Shown: piece by piece, positions 34,901-43,412 of the stretch
How the letters are laid out: every line of letters begins with the position of its first letter
Numbering within the stretch: position 1 is the first letter of the stretch
Assembly: GCA_020403425.1 (NCBI GenBank)
Contig: JADBXR010000013.1
Span: 1 to 55,177 of the forward strand
Direction of reading: 5' to 3'
From: Chitinophagaceae bacterium
GTDB taxonomy: Bacteria > Bacteroidota > Bacteroidia > Chitinophagales > Chitinophagaceae
Length of the DNA stretch: 55,177 nt
The notes under the pieces: model-generated
Database searches by the model: none
What the model was told of the DNA's origin: nothing
The model's input: the letters and a program-made list of their open reading frames with translations, nothing else
Made by a program: the position numbers and the translations under genes

Positions 34901-37900
34901 AGTGCAGCAATACAGGTTGTAGCCTGAACACGTCAAGCGTAACGATCGTAACGGCACCATTGAATGCAACAGCTACGGTGAATGCGGATGGAACGATCAA
35001 TTACACGCCAAAACCAGGTTTTGCTGGCACCGACAGTCTTCAGTACAGGGTGTGTGATAATGCTACACCTGCCAACTGTGCCACAGCCTGGGTATATTAT
35101 ACAGTACCAGCTGCAGACGCGGCTCCTGTTACGATCGCAACAGATGATTACGCCAGCACACCAGCCGGTGTTGCAACAAGCGGCAATATATTGACCAATG
35201 ATAAGAATACGGGCGGCGGTACTTTGTCGGTAACTGCTAACGCATCCGTACCGGCCAGCAAGGGTGTATTGGTGATCAACACCGATGGTTCATATACATT
35301 TACACCAGCAGCAGGATTCAGTGGCCCCATAGATGTGGCCTATACGGTATGCGGCGGTACGCCTTCGACCTGTGCCAAAGCAACTTTATACCTGTTGGTG
35401 AATCCACCGGCGCAGTTGAATCCCGATGTGAACGCCACGAATGTGAATGTTGCCGTAAACGGTAACGTCTCAACGAATGACGTGATACCTTCCGGTTCAA
35501 GTTATGGCACACCGGTGCCTGCTTCCGGTAATCCTTCAGGTGCTACGATCACGATGAATACCGACGGTACCTATGTGTTCAAAGCAAGTAAACCGGGTAC
35601 TTATACCTACCAGGTTCCCTTGTGTGCACCTGGTCAGACAGCTAACTGTCCGAGCACTTCATTGGTGATCACAGTGAAAGATCCTGTCCGTACAGACAAT
35701 CCGCCTGTGGCCAACCTGGATATTGTAACAGCATTGCCCGGAGCGACCACAATAACGAATATACTGGCCAACGATAAGTGCAGCAATAACGGCTGCAGTC
35801 TGAATACCGCTAGTGTAACGATCGTAACGGCGCCATTGAATGGAACAGCTACGGTGAATGCGGATGGTACCATGAATTACACGCCTAAACCAGGTTTTTC
35901 CGGTAGGGATAGTCTTCAATACAAGGTGTGCGACAATGCAAGTCCTGCCAATTGTGCCACAGCGTGGGTGTATTATACAGTTCCCGCAGCAGATGCAGCG
36001 CCTGTTACGGTGGCAACAGATGATTATGCCAATACCTATGCGGGAGTGGCAACAAGTGGCAACCTGCTAACGAATGATAAGAATACAGGTGGCGGTACAT
36101 TATCGGTGACTGCGAATGGAAGCGTACCTGCCAGTAAGGGTGTATTGGTGATCAACGCTGATGGTTCCTACACCTTTACGCCTGCTGCAGGATTCAATGG
36201 TCCCATAGATGTGGCGTATACGGTATGTGGTGGAACACCATCCTCCTGTGCCAAAGCTACACTTCATATATTGGTGAACCCGCTAGCGCAGTTGAATCCG
36301 GATGTGAATGCCACGAATGTGAATATTGCTGTGAACGGTAACGTGTCCACGAACGACGTCATACCTACCGGTTCAAGTTATGGCACACCTGTGCCGGCTT
36401 CTGGTAATCCTTCAGGAGCTACGATCACGATGAATACGGATGGTACCTATGTTTTCAAAGCAAGTACACCGGGTACCTATACTTACCAGGTTCCCTTGTG
36501 TGTGCCCGGTCAGACATCGAACTGTGCCACCACTTCATTGGTGATCACCGTAAAAGATCCGGTTCGGACGGATAATCCGCCTGTGGTGAACCTGGATATT
36601 GTAAGGGCTTTACCAGGTGAGACCACTACTACGAATATTCTGGCCAACGATAAATGCAGTAATATAGGTTGCAGCCTGAATACTGCAAGTGTAACGATCA
36701 TAACGGATCCGTTGAATGGAACAGTTTCTGTAAATGCAGATGGTACGATCAACTATACACCTAAGCCAGGTTTTTCCGGTACGGACAGCCTTCGCTACAG
36801 GGTATGTGATAATGGAACGCCAGCCAACTGTGCCACAGCCTGGGTATATTACACAGTACCCGTTGACCCCGATCCAATTACAATAGCAACGGATGACTAT
36901 GCCAGCACCACTGTTGGTACGGAGATCAAGGGTAGTTTGATCAATAATGATAAGAACACAGGTAAAGCAGCCCTTACCGTAACTGCCATCGGAACCGTAC
37001 CGGCCTCCAAAGGTGTATTGGTGATCAATACCGATGGAACCTATACGTTCACGCCTGCCCCAGGTTTCACGGGTCCGATAGAAGTGGCCTATACAGTTTG
37101 TGGTGGTACACCTTCTACCTGTGCCAAAGCTACCTTGTATCTGCTGATCGAATACCCGGCAGTAGATCCGCCAAAAGCTACGGGCGGTACTTATAATGCA
37201 GGAGATCCTTCCAATCCGGTGAATATCGGTAAAACAGTAAGTGCTCCTCCTGCAGGATCTAAAACGATCTATTGTGATGTGAACGGCAATAACTGCAGCA
37301 CTACGGTTCCATTGTTGCCTACCAAGCCCGGTATCTATGTATGGTGTGTAAAGAATATCGATACCATAAGTAATATCAGCAGTACGCCTTGTGTGTATGA
37401 CACCATCCGCATATTGCCTACAGTAACTACTGTCAATGCAACCTATGTGTTGGGCGGTATCGGTTTGCCAACCAATATCAGCGGACTGATCAAAACGATC
37501 ACTGCGGGCAGTAAACCTCAGTGGTGCGATGTGAATGGACAGAACTGCACAACCACTGCACCAGCTTTACCGAATAAATTGGGTGTGTTTGTTTGGTGTG
37601 TGAAGGCGATAGATACGGCCAGCGGACTGGTTAGTACGCCTTGCAAATATGATACGGTGACCATCATCGCTCCACAAACGGTCATGGAGGTTACCAAACG
37701 ATTCGAGTCGATCAAATTACAGTCGGACGGAAGTTTCCTGGCCGTATTCAAGATCAAGACCACCAACCTGATGAATGTGAAAATGGACAGCGTACAGGTA
37801 AAAGATGATCTGTCCAAAGTGTTTACCAGCGCCAGTGATTACTCGATCGTCAATGTACAGGCAACGGGTACACTGGTGGCCAATGCCCTGTACAACGGAT

Positions 37901-38415
37901 CAGGTGTCATTGACCTGTTAACGTTGCAGTCGTCATTGGCAGCCAACAAGTCCGATTCGATCACATTGTCCATAAAGATCAATGCAAGTGCAACATCTGG
38001 TAACTATAACAATGTTGCGATCATGCAGGGGAATACTCCTTATGGACGTGCGCAACTGGCTTCTAATGATCCGGTAGCCAATCCAAGCGATCCCTATAAC
38101 CGGTTAGCTACCAAGTTCCAGGTGCCTAAGCTGGATATCATCATCCCGGGTGGATTCTCTCCGAACCAGGATGGGGTGGATGACAAGTTCATCATCACCC
38201 GTCCGTATGGAACCAGGATCGCCCTGCAGGTGTTCAACCGCTGGGGTAACCAGGTGTACCAGAATGGCGACTACAGGAATGATTGGGATGGTCGTGGTTC
38301 AGGGAATTTCATGGGGCAATATGTTCCTGAAGGAACCTACTACTATGTGGTGGTTGCCACCGATGCAACAGGAACCGTACAAAAATTTGCCGGACCCTTA
38401 ACTATTGTAAGATAA
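31906..38415 (+). CDS. giant repeat adhesin with T9SS type-B C-terminal sorting domain
   Basis: A 2169-aa cell-surface protein. The ATG at 31906 is chosen over an in-frame TTG 15 bp earlier. A signal segment ends at NAYA (~residue 41). The order after that is: a unique domain (~42-170); one divergent and six close Ig_7/CHU_C-type repeats of 85 aa (SGVTGTLSICSG, YKWYTAATGG, TTTTSFYVDVT); a PKD-like repeat; and three ~292-aa units (NPDVNATNVNV, DNPPVANLDIVTALPG, NILANDKCSN). Two TGGTYNAG-type repeats and a DUF11-like domain follow. The end is the gliding-motility/type-B sorting domain (GGFSPNQDGVDDKFII, FNRWGNQVYQ, DWDGRG, GTYYYVV). It should be secreted by T9SS and attached through the two proteins encoded next. 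Confidence 0.93.
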   Translation: MLNYSTTSNPEILKSSIAGSNRLKNLLIWLVALFLSANAYAGVSVNFNKVYKATGTAYDAQTNTAAITTSIVGTDFKFEDPNQPTAFNGNYVRGILTYTNSSGQVVTVYGEINRRAKTGGPGDNTICFYMVAISNNDLANPVYSGEAYLLIHPVNGPANVSDNSNVATSSDPIASALNDMLALQPSISSQMSTAGQTVCLNGAITPLQLTATISSGTLSEVKWYQSTTNANAGGTLVSTVALTGTSQTITYTPTSSTTGDSYYYAIITGSSGLKTTSNVSGKITVLDQPTISGVTGTLSICSGLTTTLTAASATSSPTYKWYTAATGGTLLYTGASYTTAALTTTTSFYVDVTNGGGCTSASRTATTVTVNALPTISGVSGTLSICSGLTTTLTAASATSSPTYKWYTAATGGTLLYTGAAYTTAALTTTTSFYVDVTNTGGCTSASRTTATVTVNALPTISGVTGTLSICSGLTTTLTAASATSTPTYKWYDAATGGTLLYTGAAYTTAALTTTTSFYVDVTNGSGCSSASRTATTVTVNAIPTISSVTGTLSICSGQSTTLVASSASTSPTYKWYDAAAGGTLLYTGASYTTAALTTTTSFYVEVTSGAGCTSASRTSTTVTVISGAAPVISGVTGGTEICAGLSTTLTAASSTTSPTFYWYDNVIAGNLLHTGASYTTGVLTTTTNFYVEVTNGTGCTSTPRTATTVTVNALPTISGVTGTLTICSGLTTTLTAASATSTPTYKWYSAATGGTLLYTGAAYTTTALTTTTSFYVEVTSAGGCVSASRTQVTVTVNSKPTVSVSPATVTIKLGNAAILTAAGANSYSWLPVTGLSASNTVSATANPTVTTTYTVTGTSTSSGCTNTATVTVTVAAETNPDVNATNVNVPVNGNVSTNDVTPAGSSYGTPIPASGNPTGATITMNTDGTYVFKATQPGTYTYQVPLCAAGQTSNCPTKALVITVSDPARIDNPPVANLDIVTALPGATTTTNILANDKCSNTGCSLNTSSVTIVTAPLNATATVNADGTINYTPKPGFAGTDSLQYRVCDNATPANCATAWVYYTVPAADAAPVTIATDDYASTPAGVATSGNILTNDKNTGGGTLSVTANASVPASKGVLVINTDGSYTFTPAAGFSGPIDVAYTVCGGTPSTCAKATLYLLVNPPAQLNPDVNATNVNVAVNGNVSTNDVIPSGSSYGTPVPASGNPSGATITMNTDGTYVFKASKPGTYTYQVPLCAPGQTANCPSTSLVITVKDPVRTDNPPVANLDIVTALPGATTITNILANDKCSNNGCSLNTASVTIVTAPLNGTATVNADGTMNYTPKPGFSGRDSLQYKVCDNASPANCATAWVYYTVPAADAAPVTVATDDYANTYAGVATSGNLLTNDKNTGGGTLSVTANGSVPASKGVLVINADGSYTFTPAAGFNGPIDVAYTVCGGTPSSCAKATLHILVNPLAQLNPDVNATNVNIAVNGNVSTNDVIPTGSSYGTPVPASGNPSGATITMNTDGTYVFKASTPGTYTYQVPLCVPGQTSNCATTSLVITVKDPVRTDNPPVVNLDIVRALPGETTTTNILANDKCSNIGCSLNTASVTIITDPLNGTVSVNADGTINYTPKPGFSGTDSLRYRVCDNGTPANCATAWVYYTVPVDPDPITIATDDYASTTVGTEIKGSLINNDKNTGKAALTVTAIGTVPASKGVLVINTDGTYTFTPAPGFTGPIEVAYTVCGGTPSTCAKATLYLLIEYPAVDPPKATGGTYNAGDPSNPVNIGKTVSAPPAGSKTIYCDVNGNNCSTTVPLLPTKPGIYVWCVKNIDTISNISSTPCVYDTIRILPTVTTVNATYVLGGIGLPTNISGLIKTITAGSKPQWCDVNGQNCTTTAPALPNKLGVFVWCVKAIDTASGLVSTPCKYDTVTIIAPQTVMEVTKRFESIKLQSDGSFLAVFKIKTTNLMNVKMDSVQVKDDLSKVFTSASDYSIVNVQATGTLVANALYNGSGVIDLLTLQSSLAANKSDSITLSIKINASATSGNYNNVAIMQGNTPYGRAQLASNDPVANPSDPYNRLATKFQVPKLDIIIPGGFSPNQDGVDDKFIITRPYGTRIALQVFNRWGNQVYQNGDYRNDWDGRGSGNFMGQYVPEGTYYYVVVATDATGTVQKFAGPLTIVR
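32773..34308 (+). repeat. 255-bp Ig-like tandem repeats inside the adhesin gene
   Basis: Units start at 32773, 33028, 33283 and 33538, exactly 255 bp (85 codons) apart, with two more diverged units starting near 33796 and 34053. They encode the Ig_7-like domains; the first three or four units are close to identical over long stretches. Confidence 0.85.
34543..37170 (+). repeat. three 876-bp tandem repeats inside the adhesin gene
   Basis: Units start at 34543, 35419 and 36295, each 876 bp (292 codons), beginning NPDVNATNVN. Each contains three cadherin/Ig-like modules with Gly-Thr-rich strands and paired cysteines (NCATAWVYYT, CGGTPSTCAKATL). Length is conserved to the base, so slippage or recombination in whole units is likely. 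Confidence 0.9.
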
Positions 38416-38425
38416 AAACAGAAAA

Positions 38426-39364
38426 ATGAGCCAGAAAATATTCAAACAAATAGGAATCGGTTTGCTTGTAACCTTCTGTGTTACGGGTAAACTACAGGCG
38501 CAGACAGATCCCATGTATTCTCAGTACATGTATAACATGCTTGGGATAAATCCTGCCTATGCCGGAAGCAGGGAGGCCATCAGCCTGAATGCGTTTTACC
38601 GAAAACAGTGGGTTTCATTGCCGGGTGCACCACAAACCACTTCCGTAAGTGTGGATGGGGCCATCAATGATAACAAAGTGGGCCTGGGTATACAGTTGTA
38701 CGATGACCGCCTGGGTGTGGAGAAGGCAACCGGCTTCAATGCCATGGTCTCTACAAGGGTGCATGTGTCGGAGAAAGGTGTATTGTCCGGCGGATTGTCC
38801 TTTGGTATGATGAATTACAGGACCGACCTGACCCAGGTACCGAATCGTTTCACACCCGGTGACCCTGCTTTTTCTCAGAACTACAGCAAATGGATGGCCA
38901 CTATCGGGGCAGGTCTGTATTATAACACCGATCGTTTTTATGCCGGTGTTTCTGTACCGAATATCCTTCGGACAAGGATCGCCACGCTTGACCTGATCAC
39001 ATCAGGCATTCAGAAGGCAAATGACTTCCATATTTTCATCACTTCAGGAGTTGTGTTGGATATGTCTGATGAAGTTAAGCTCAAACCCTCTGTGCTGTTG
39101 AAAGCCGTTTCTGGCGCACCTGTTCAGGCCGATCTGAACTGTAATGTATGGTTACGGGATGTGATTGGTCTGGGTGCTTCCTACAGAACGGGAGACGCTA
39201 TCGTAGGTATGGCAGAGTTGCAGGTCAATCCGCAACTGCGTTTGGGATATGCGTATGATGTTACCACTTCGCAACTGAATTCATTTAACAGGGGCTCTCA
39301 CGAACTGATGTTCAGATTTGAATTCGGCAGGAATAAAACCATTAAATCCACAAGATATTTTTAA
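38426..39364 (+). CDS. PorP/SprF family type IX secretion-associated outer membrane protein
   Basis: A 312-aa outer-membrane beta-barrel of the PorP/SprF family. Signal peptide ends at KLQAQ, followed by the hallmark DPMYSQYMYNMLGINPAYAG. It contains SLNAFYRKQWVSLPGAPQT, and its C-terminus ends in an aromatic barrel strand (HELMFRFEF...). Such proteins pair with a type-B secreted partner and hold it at the cell surface. It begins 10 bp after the adhesin stop and 3 bp before the PorE-like gene, so the three genes form one operon. Confidence 0.93.
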   Translation: MSQKIFKQIGIGLLVTFCVTGKLQAQTDPMYSQYMYNMLGINPAYAGSREAISLNAFYRKQWVSLPGAPQTTSVSVDGAINDNKVGLGIQLYDDRLGVEKATGFNAMVSTRVHVSEKGVLSGGLSFGMMNYRTDLTQVPNRFTPGDPAFSQNYSKWMATIGAGLYYNTDRFYAGVSVPNILRTRIATLDLITSGIQKANDFHIFITSGVVLDMSDEVKLKPSVLLKAVSGAPVQADLNCNVWLRDVIGLGASYRTGDAIVGMAELQVNPQLRLGYAYDVTTSQLNSFNRGSHELMFRFEFGRNKTIKSTRYF

Positions 39365-39367
39365 GAT

Positions 39368-41458
39368 ATGTACAAACTCATACTTGCTGCCCTATTGCTT
39401 CCCGTTGGCTTACAGGCACAAAATAAAACAGAAGCTGCTCTTTCCGTTGCTAACCGGGAGTTCAACAGTCTGCGCTTCGCCTATGCTATTCCCTTTTTTA
39501 AGAGTCATTTGAAAAAGCATCCGGAAGATACGGCAGCGTTGACCAAACTGGCCTACTGTTTCAAGATCAATAACCAGTACGATAGTGCCATTTGTTATTA
39601 CGAAAAGGCCAGTCAACTGGGTTCGGTAAAGGGTAATATCCTCCCGGAATTGTATGCCAGTGCAGGTAATTACACTAAAGCAATACCGGCCTATCAGAGC
39701 CGTTTATCCGACCCCAATAGCGGAGTGAATACCAAAGTGGCGAAAGAGAGAATCGAAGGTTTCTCTCGTCCGAAGGTTTTCATGAAAGATTCACTCGATT
39801 ATACCCTGTATTATTTGAGTATCAATACCCCACTCAACGAATTCAATGCTGCTTTGTATGATAACGGTTTTGTATTCGAATCAAACAGAGGCTCTAAAGT
39901 TACCGGCCGAAGTGAGTTCGGATGGGACGGTACACCTTTCAGCAAGCTGTATTATCAACCGTCGCTGGACAATATCCGTACAGACAGTATCCAGCAATCG
40001 GCCTGGACAGAGAAGAAATTAAGGAGAAGCCTAACGGATTATACCGCGGCGATGCCTAATGACAATGTCATACTCAATCCTAAGTTCGATTTCAAGCAAT
40101 ATACCTATACCGCTGTTGATGTGCCCCTGTTCAGCAAAGAGTTGAATAAAGGCGTTAATGTGGGAGCCATCAGTTTTGCCAACCAGGGAAAAGTTGCCTA
40201 TTTCACCAGGAACCGCGCTGTTGGTAACGGGGTGAGCGAACTGGAAATATGCAGGGCAGAAAGAACGGAGTCTGGTGCCTGGACAAACATCACCCCCATG
40301 CCGTTCAACCAGAAAGCCTATTCTTATTTCCATCCGGCAGTAACCCCTGATGATAAACGTCTTTACTTCTCAACCGACCAGCCCGGTGGATTGGGTGGTG
40401 CGGATATCTATTATGTTGAGAGAACGGAAGATGGTAAATGGAGCGATCCCATCAATGCCGGTGGTGTCATCAATACCGCAGCGAATGAACTGTTCCCTAC
40501 TTATTATGAAGGGACCCTGTATTTCAGTTCTAACGGACATGCCGGTCTGGGCGGATTGGATATTTACCGTGTCAATACAGCCGGAAAGGTAGAGAACCTG
40601 GGATATCCTGTCAATAGCAGTAGTGACGATTTTGGTTTTTCGAAAAAGGGTAATACCGGCTTCTTCAATTCTAACCGCTACGGAAGCGACGATATTTTCG
40701 AATACGCCTATAAAAAAGCTCTTGTACAACTTTCCGGTAAGGCTACGATCAATCAAAACGCCGGGAAAGATGTGCGCGTTCGTTTATATGATGCCATTAC
40801 GGGACAGTTACTGGATAGCACGGTGACAGACCAGAATGGGAATTACCGCTTGACCGTAAGACCCAATCAGGCATATAAGATCGTTGTGGACGACAGGAAC
40901 GGTCATGAGACCGCACAGCAGATCACAGCTGAAAGCTATCGAAACATAGGTAAAGGCGTCTATTCGATCGAACAGGGTGTACTGGATGTACCAGTGCCGG
41001 TGATCGCTGCTAAAGAGGAAGAGAAAAAACCAGTTGCAGATGCTACGCAGTATATCGTCTACTATGAGCTTGATAAAGCAGATATACGAGTAAAGGACAA
41101 ACTGGTGCTGGATTCTTTGATCGGATATTTGAAAAGACATCCTGCTATGCAGGCGGTGGTGGGGTCCTTTACGGATTGTGCTGCTGATGAGAAATATAAT
41201 ATCCGCTTATCCAATAAGCGCTCTGTTGCGGTGAAACAATACCTGTTACGTAACAATATACCTGCTTCGCAGATCGTAGTGAACCATTACGGAAAGAAAT
41301 ACCTGGTTCAGGACTGCTCTGATAGCAATTACAACAGTGAACAACAACAGGTCAACAGGCGTTCAGAAATATTTGTGACAGACAAGGTCAATAGCACATG
41401 GGAAGACCTGCACAAAACAACTGATAAAGCGCTGCGCTTTTCAAGTGAGAATTTCTAG
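39368..41458 (+). CDS. PorE-like OmpA family protein (TPR, PD40 propeller, CarboxypepD_reg, OmpA)
   Basis: A 696-aa envelope protein. Signal peptide ends at GLQAQ. TPR-like helices follow at ~25-115 (AYAIPFFKSHLKKHPEDTAA), then a PD40/WD40-like beta-propeller at ~150-440 (PDDKRLYFSTDQPGGLGGAD, TLYFSSNGHAGLGGLDIYRV). A carboxypeptidase-regulatory domain lies at ~455-540 (DSTVTDQNGNYRLTVRP). The end is an OmpA peptidoglycan-binding domain (YYELDKADIRVKDKLVLDSL, then LSNKRSVAVKQYLLRNNIP). This is the PorE layout, linking the T9SS outer-membrane complex to peptidoglycan. It closes the adhesin-PorP-PorE operon before a strong terminator. Confidence 0.92.
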   Translation: MYKLILAALLLPVGLQAQNKTEAALSVANREFNSLRFAYAIPFFKSHLKKHPEDTAALTKLAYCFKINNQYDSAICYYEKASQLGSVKGNILPELYASAGNYTKAIPAYQSRLSDPNSGVNTKVAKERIEGFSRPKVFMKDSLDYTLYYLSINTPLNEFNAALYDNGFVFESNRGSKVTGRSEFGWDGTPFSKLYYQPSLDNIRTDSIQQSAWTEKKLRRSLTDYTAAMPNDNVILNPKFDFKQYTYTAVDVPLFSKELNKGVNVGAISFANQGKVAYFTRNRAVGNGVSELEICRAERTESGAWTNITPMPFNQKAYSYFHPAVTPDDKRLYFSTDQPGGLGGADIYYVERTEDGKWSDPINAGGVINTAANELFPTYYEGTLYFSSNGHAGLGGLDIYRVNTAGKVENLGYPVNSSSDDFGFSKKGNTGFFNSNRYGSDDIFEYAYKKALVQLSGKATINQNAGKDVRVRLYDAITGQLLDSTVTDQNGNYRLTVRPNQAYKIVVDDRNGHETAQQITAESYRNIGKGVYSIEQGVLDVPVPVIAAKEEEKKPVADATQYIVYYELDKADIRVKDKLVLDSLIGYLKRHPAMQAVVGSFTDCAADEKYNIRLSNKRSVAVKQYLLRNNIPASQIVVNHYGKKYLVQDCSDSNYNSEQQQVNRRSEIFVTDKVNSTWEDLHKTTDKALRFSSENF

Positions 41459-41493
41459 GACATAAACTGATTCTTTATCCCCCTGTGTTCTAT

Positions 41494-41527
41494 AAAAGTT
41501 CATAGCCGTAAGGCTATGGACTTTTTT
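41494..41527 (+). terminator. rho-independent terminator of the T9SS cassette
   Basis: AAAAGTTCATAGCC (41494-41507), GTAA loop, GGCTATGGACTTTT (41512-41525) with a T-tract to 41527. One G-U pair. It lies 36 bp after the PorE-like stop codon. Confidence 0.92.
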
Positions 41528-41662
41528 GTATTAGGGGGTATCCTGATTCTTAATCGGACAATTGAAAAGCTCTGGCTGTTTGAAAGAAAAAGTGATTTCT
41601 CTAAGAGAAAGCGGTGAGGGGTCAAGTATACTTACTGTTTCCGGCCTTATTAAATAATGGAT

Positions 41663-41697
41663 AAAAAAAGCCTGCGTTGCAAATGCAGCCGCAGGCT
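41663..41697 (-). terminator. orphan minus-strand terminator next to a tRNA 3'-end fragment
   Basis: On the minus strand AGCCTGCG (41697-41690) pairs with CGCAGGCT (41676-41669) and is followed by a run of seven T. No minus-strand gene lies upstream of it in this window; the next base block to the right is the tRNA-like fragment 41701-41712. The simplest reading is that it once ended a tRNA transcript now interrupted by the inserted segment. Confidence 0.7.
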
Positions 41698-41700
41698 AAG

Positions 41701-41712
41701 TAGTCCCGCCAG
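41701..41712 (-). other. candidate attachment site: 3' end of a tRNA gene
   Basis: On the minus strand the bases read CTGGCGGGACTA. This looks like the end of the T-stem, the acceptor 3' strand CGGGACT and discriminator A of a tRNA whose 5' end would be AGTCCCG; from memory this resembles Bacteroidota tRNA-Gln. The sequence inward of it (41713 on) does not fold as a T-arm, so the rest of the tRNA is missing here. It would be the outer half of an att site. The rest of 41528-41864 holds no gene that I can see. Confidence 0.45.
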
Positions 41713-41864
41713 AACAATTTTCGAATCATTTCTTGAACGATTTAAAACTTTTAGCAAGCCTGGTAGCATAAGTAAACCTAGGTCTTGAATGGTAAAGAAT
41801 TGTCATTTCCATAAGGTATTGGCCAGTAAAACTGGCTTTATAATAGATTTTGTAACTTTAAAAA

Positions 41865-42179
41865 ATGGAGGAAAGAGTAATTACATCGGATAAACCTGAC
41901 CTTCCCAAACGGCTTTTTTGGGAATTCAGGTATGATGACATAGAATGGAGGGAGGATTATCTTATTGTTATTGAAAGAATCATTGAGCGGGGTACTCCAG
42001 AACATTGGGCGGAGATAATACGCTTTTACGGCCGGGATTTCGTCCTCAATGTGATTAAAAACGAGGTTTTATTTTTCCCAGACTATGCAATCCAAGAAGT
42101 ATGTAATTATTTCTCACTCCGCCGTGAGGAATTGTTATGCTACAGACGCAAACAGTCGAGGCCGGGACACTGGATCTGA
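41865..42179 (+). CDS. DUF6922-like protein, partner of the AbiEii toxin
   Basis: A 104-aa protein with LPKRLFWEFRYDDIEWREDY, VIERIIERGTPEHWAEIIRFYGRD and FFPDYAIQEVCNYFSLRREELLCYR. I recognise this as the small protein (DUF6922) that sits before AbiEii-type nucleotidyltransferases in Bacteroidota, the position of an antitoxin. Its 3' end overlaps the next start by 43 bp, so the two are translationally coupled. A -7-like TAACTTTA lies only 4 bp before the ATG. Confidence 0.75.
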   Translation: MEERVITSDKPDLPKRLFWEFRYDDIEWREDYLIVIERIIERGTPEHWAEIIRFYGRDFVLNVIKNEVLFFPDYAIQEVCNYFSLRREELLCYRRKQSRPGHWI

Positions 42180-42841
42180 TCCAGAGATTGATGAATGATG
42201 CTGAGCTCTCAGCTTTTAATTTGGTCGGAGGAACTGCGCTTTCCTTAATGATTGGCCACCGCAAATCGATAGACATTGACCTATTTACTGATAGGGACTT
42301 TGATTCCAAAGCTTTATCAGCCTACCTGTCTGACAGATACAGTATTAGCGAAATAAGGACGATTAAAAATGGCATTTTTTGCTTTATCGATAATGTAAAA
42401 GTCGATCTGATTTCCCATAAGTATCCCATTATCGGCCCCCTAAATATTCAGCAGGGTATTCGCATAGTTTCCCTGGAGGATATAGGCGCAATGAAACTGA
42501 ATGCCATTGTAAATAGCGGAAACCGCTTAAAGGACTTTATAGACATGTATTTTCTATTGGAACATGTCCCTTTTCTTTTATTGCGCAAAAGTTTCGAAGA
42601 GAAATACCCGGAATTTAACCGCCACATAGCTCAAAATGCCCTTCTTTTTCATGACGATATCAACTTCAAGGTAAAGGTTGAAGTCCTGGGAAAGGATGTT
42701 TCAATCGATGAAATGGCCCAACGTTTCAGGATGGCTATTCAAAATCCTGCCCGAGTTTTTAAACAAAATGTTGAGCATCCACTGCTTAAAGTAAGTGAGG
42801 ATAAAATTCGCAAAAATCCCAAACGAGGACAAGGCTTATAA
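42137..42841 (+). CDS. AbiEii/AbiGii family nucleotidyltransferase toxin
   Basis: A 234-aa protein of the DNA polymerase beta-like nucleotidyltransferase superfamily. The signature is FNLVGGTALSLMIGHRKSIDIDLFT, with the GG loop and the DxD metal site, followed by a third carboxylate in NVKVDLISH. AbiEii toxins block tRNA use by adding nucleotides and act in phage abortive infection. With the overlapping upstream gene it forms a type IV-like toxin-antitoxin or defence pair. It lies first inside the proposed island, a usual place for stabilising cargo. Confidence 0.85.
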   Translation: MLQTQTVEAGTLDLIQRLMNDAELSAFNLVGGTALSLMIGHRKSIDIDLFTDRDFDSKALSAYLSDRYSISEIRTIKNGIFCFIDNVKVDLISHKYPIIGPLNIQQGIRIVSLEDIGAMKLNAIVNSGNRLKDFIDMYFLLEHVPFLLLRKSFEEKYPEFNRHIAQNALLFHDDINFKVKVEVLGKDVSIDEMAQRFRMAIQNPARVFKQNVEHPLLKVSEDKIRKNPKRGQGL

Positions 42842-43103
42842 TCAATCGACCAGTACTCCTGGAACTTTTCAGTGAAAACGAAACTGTGAAATAGAATGAA
42901 AGTATCAATATTTAGCCTGGCCAGTGTGCTTGTGTACCAAGCAGAGTCCTTAGCTCGTGATATTATTATTTTATTTCTTTCACCAGCAAACCAATTTTTT
43001 CGACAATGTACTCGTCCACCCCCCCCAGGAATGAATTTGTGTCCCTTTTAGCATTTCCCTTTTTAATCGGCACCCCATTTTCAAATATTTTAAATCAAAA
43101 TTT

Positions 43104-43412
43104 ATGGCAGAGTTTAAAAGACGAACCCTGACGTTGAGTACAGGTAAGCAGATCAAATTATACGGTAATAGCATCGGTATTGGCAAATCCCTTGAGGTTG
43201 CAGAAGGGTATGCTCCCAATATTTTCGCCTGTGTATCCCATGATCAAGATACCAAACCCGGATCTGCTGTGGCAAATCCTCATCAATTATCCGCAGAAGA
43301 AATGTATGAGTTAGCAGATTTTTCTATCCGCTTATGGCTGGATTTGAAGGATAATATCCGCAAGTATGGCATTAATAGCACAAAAGTTTTTAATAGCGAT
43401 GCTGTTAGGTGA
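43104..43412 (+). CDS. hypothetical protein of the mobilisation region
   Basis: A 102-aa soluble protein beginning MAEFKRRTLTLSTGKQIKLYG and ending in a charged helix (AEEMYELADFSIRLWLDLKDNIRKYG). No motif known to me. It precedes the oriT-like hairpin and the mob genes in the same direction and has the AT-rich composition of the island. The 262 bp before it contain no gene. Confidence 0.6.
   Translation: MAEFKRRTLTLSTGKQIKLYGNSIGIGKSLEVAEGYAPNIFACVSHDQDTKPGSAVANPHQLSAEEMYELADFSIRLWLDLKDNIRKYGINSTKVFNSDAVR

Noticed and set aside
41713..41780. A complete minus-strand tRNA next to the orphan terminator
   Set aside because: TTCGAATC at 41720-41727 looks like a T-loop, but its flanks do not pair as a 5-bp T-stem and no D or anticodon arm follows; only the 3' fragment is kept.
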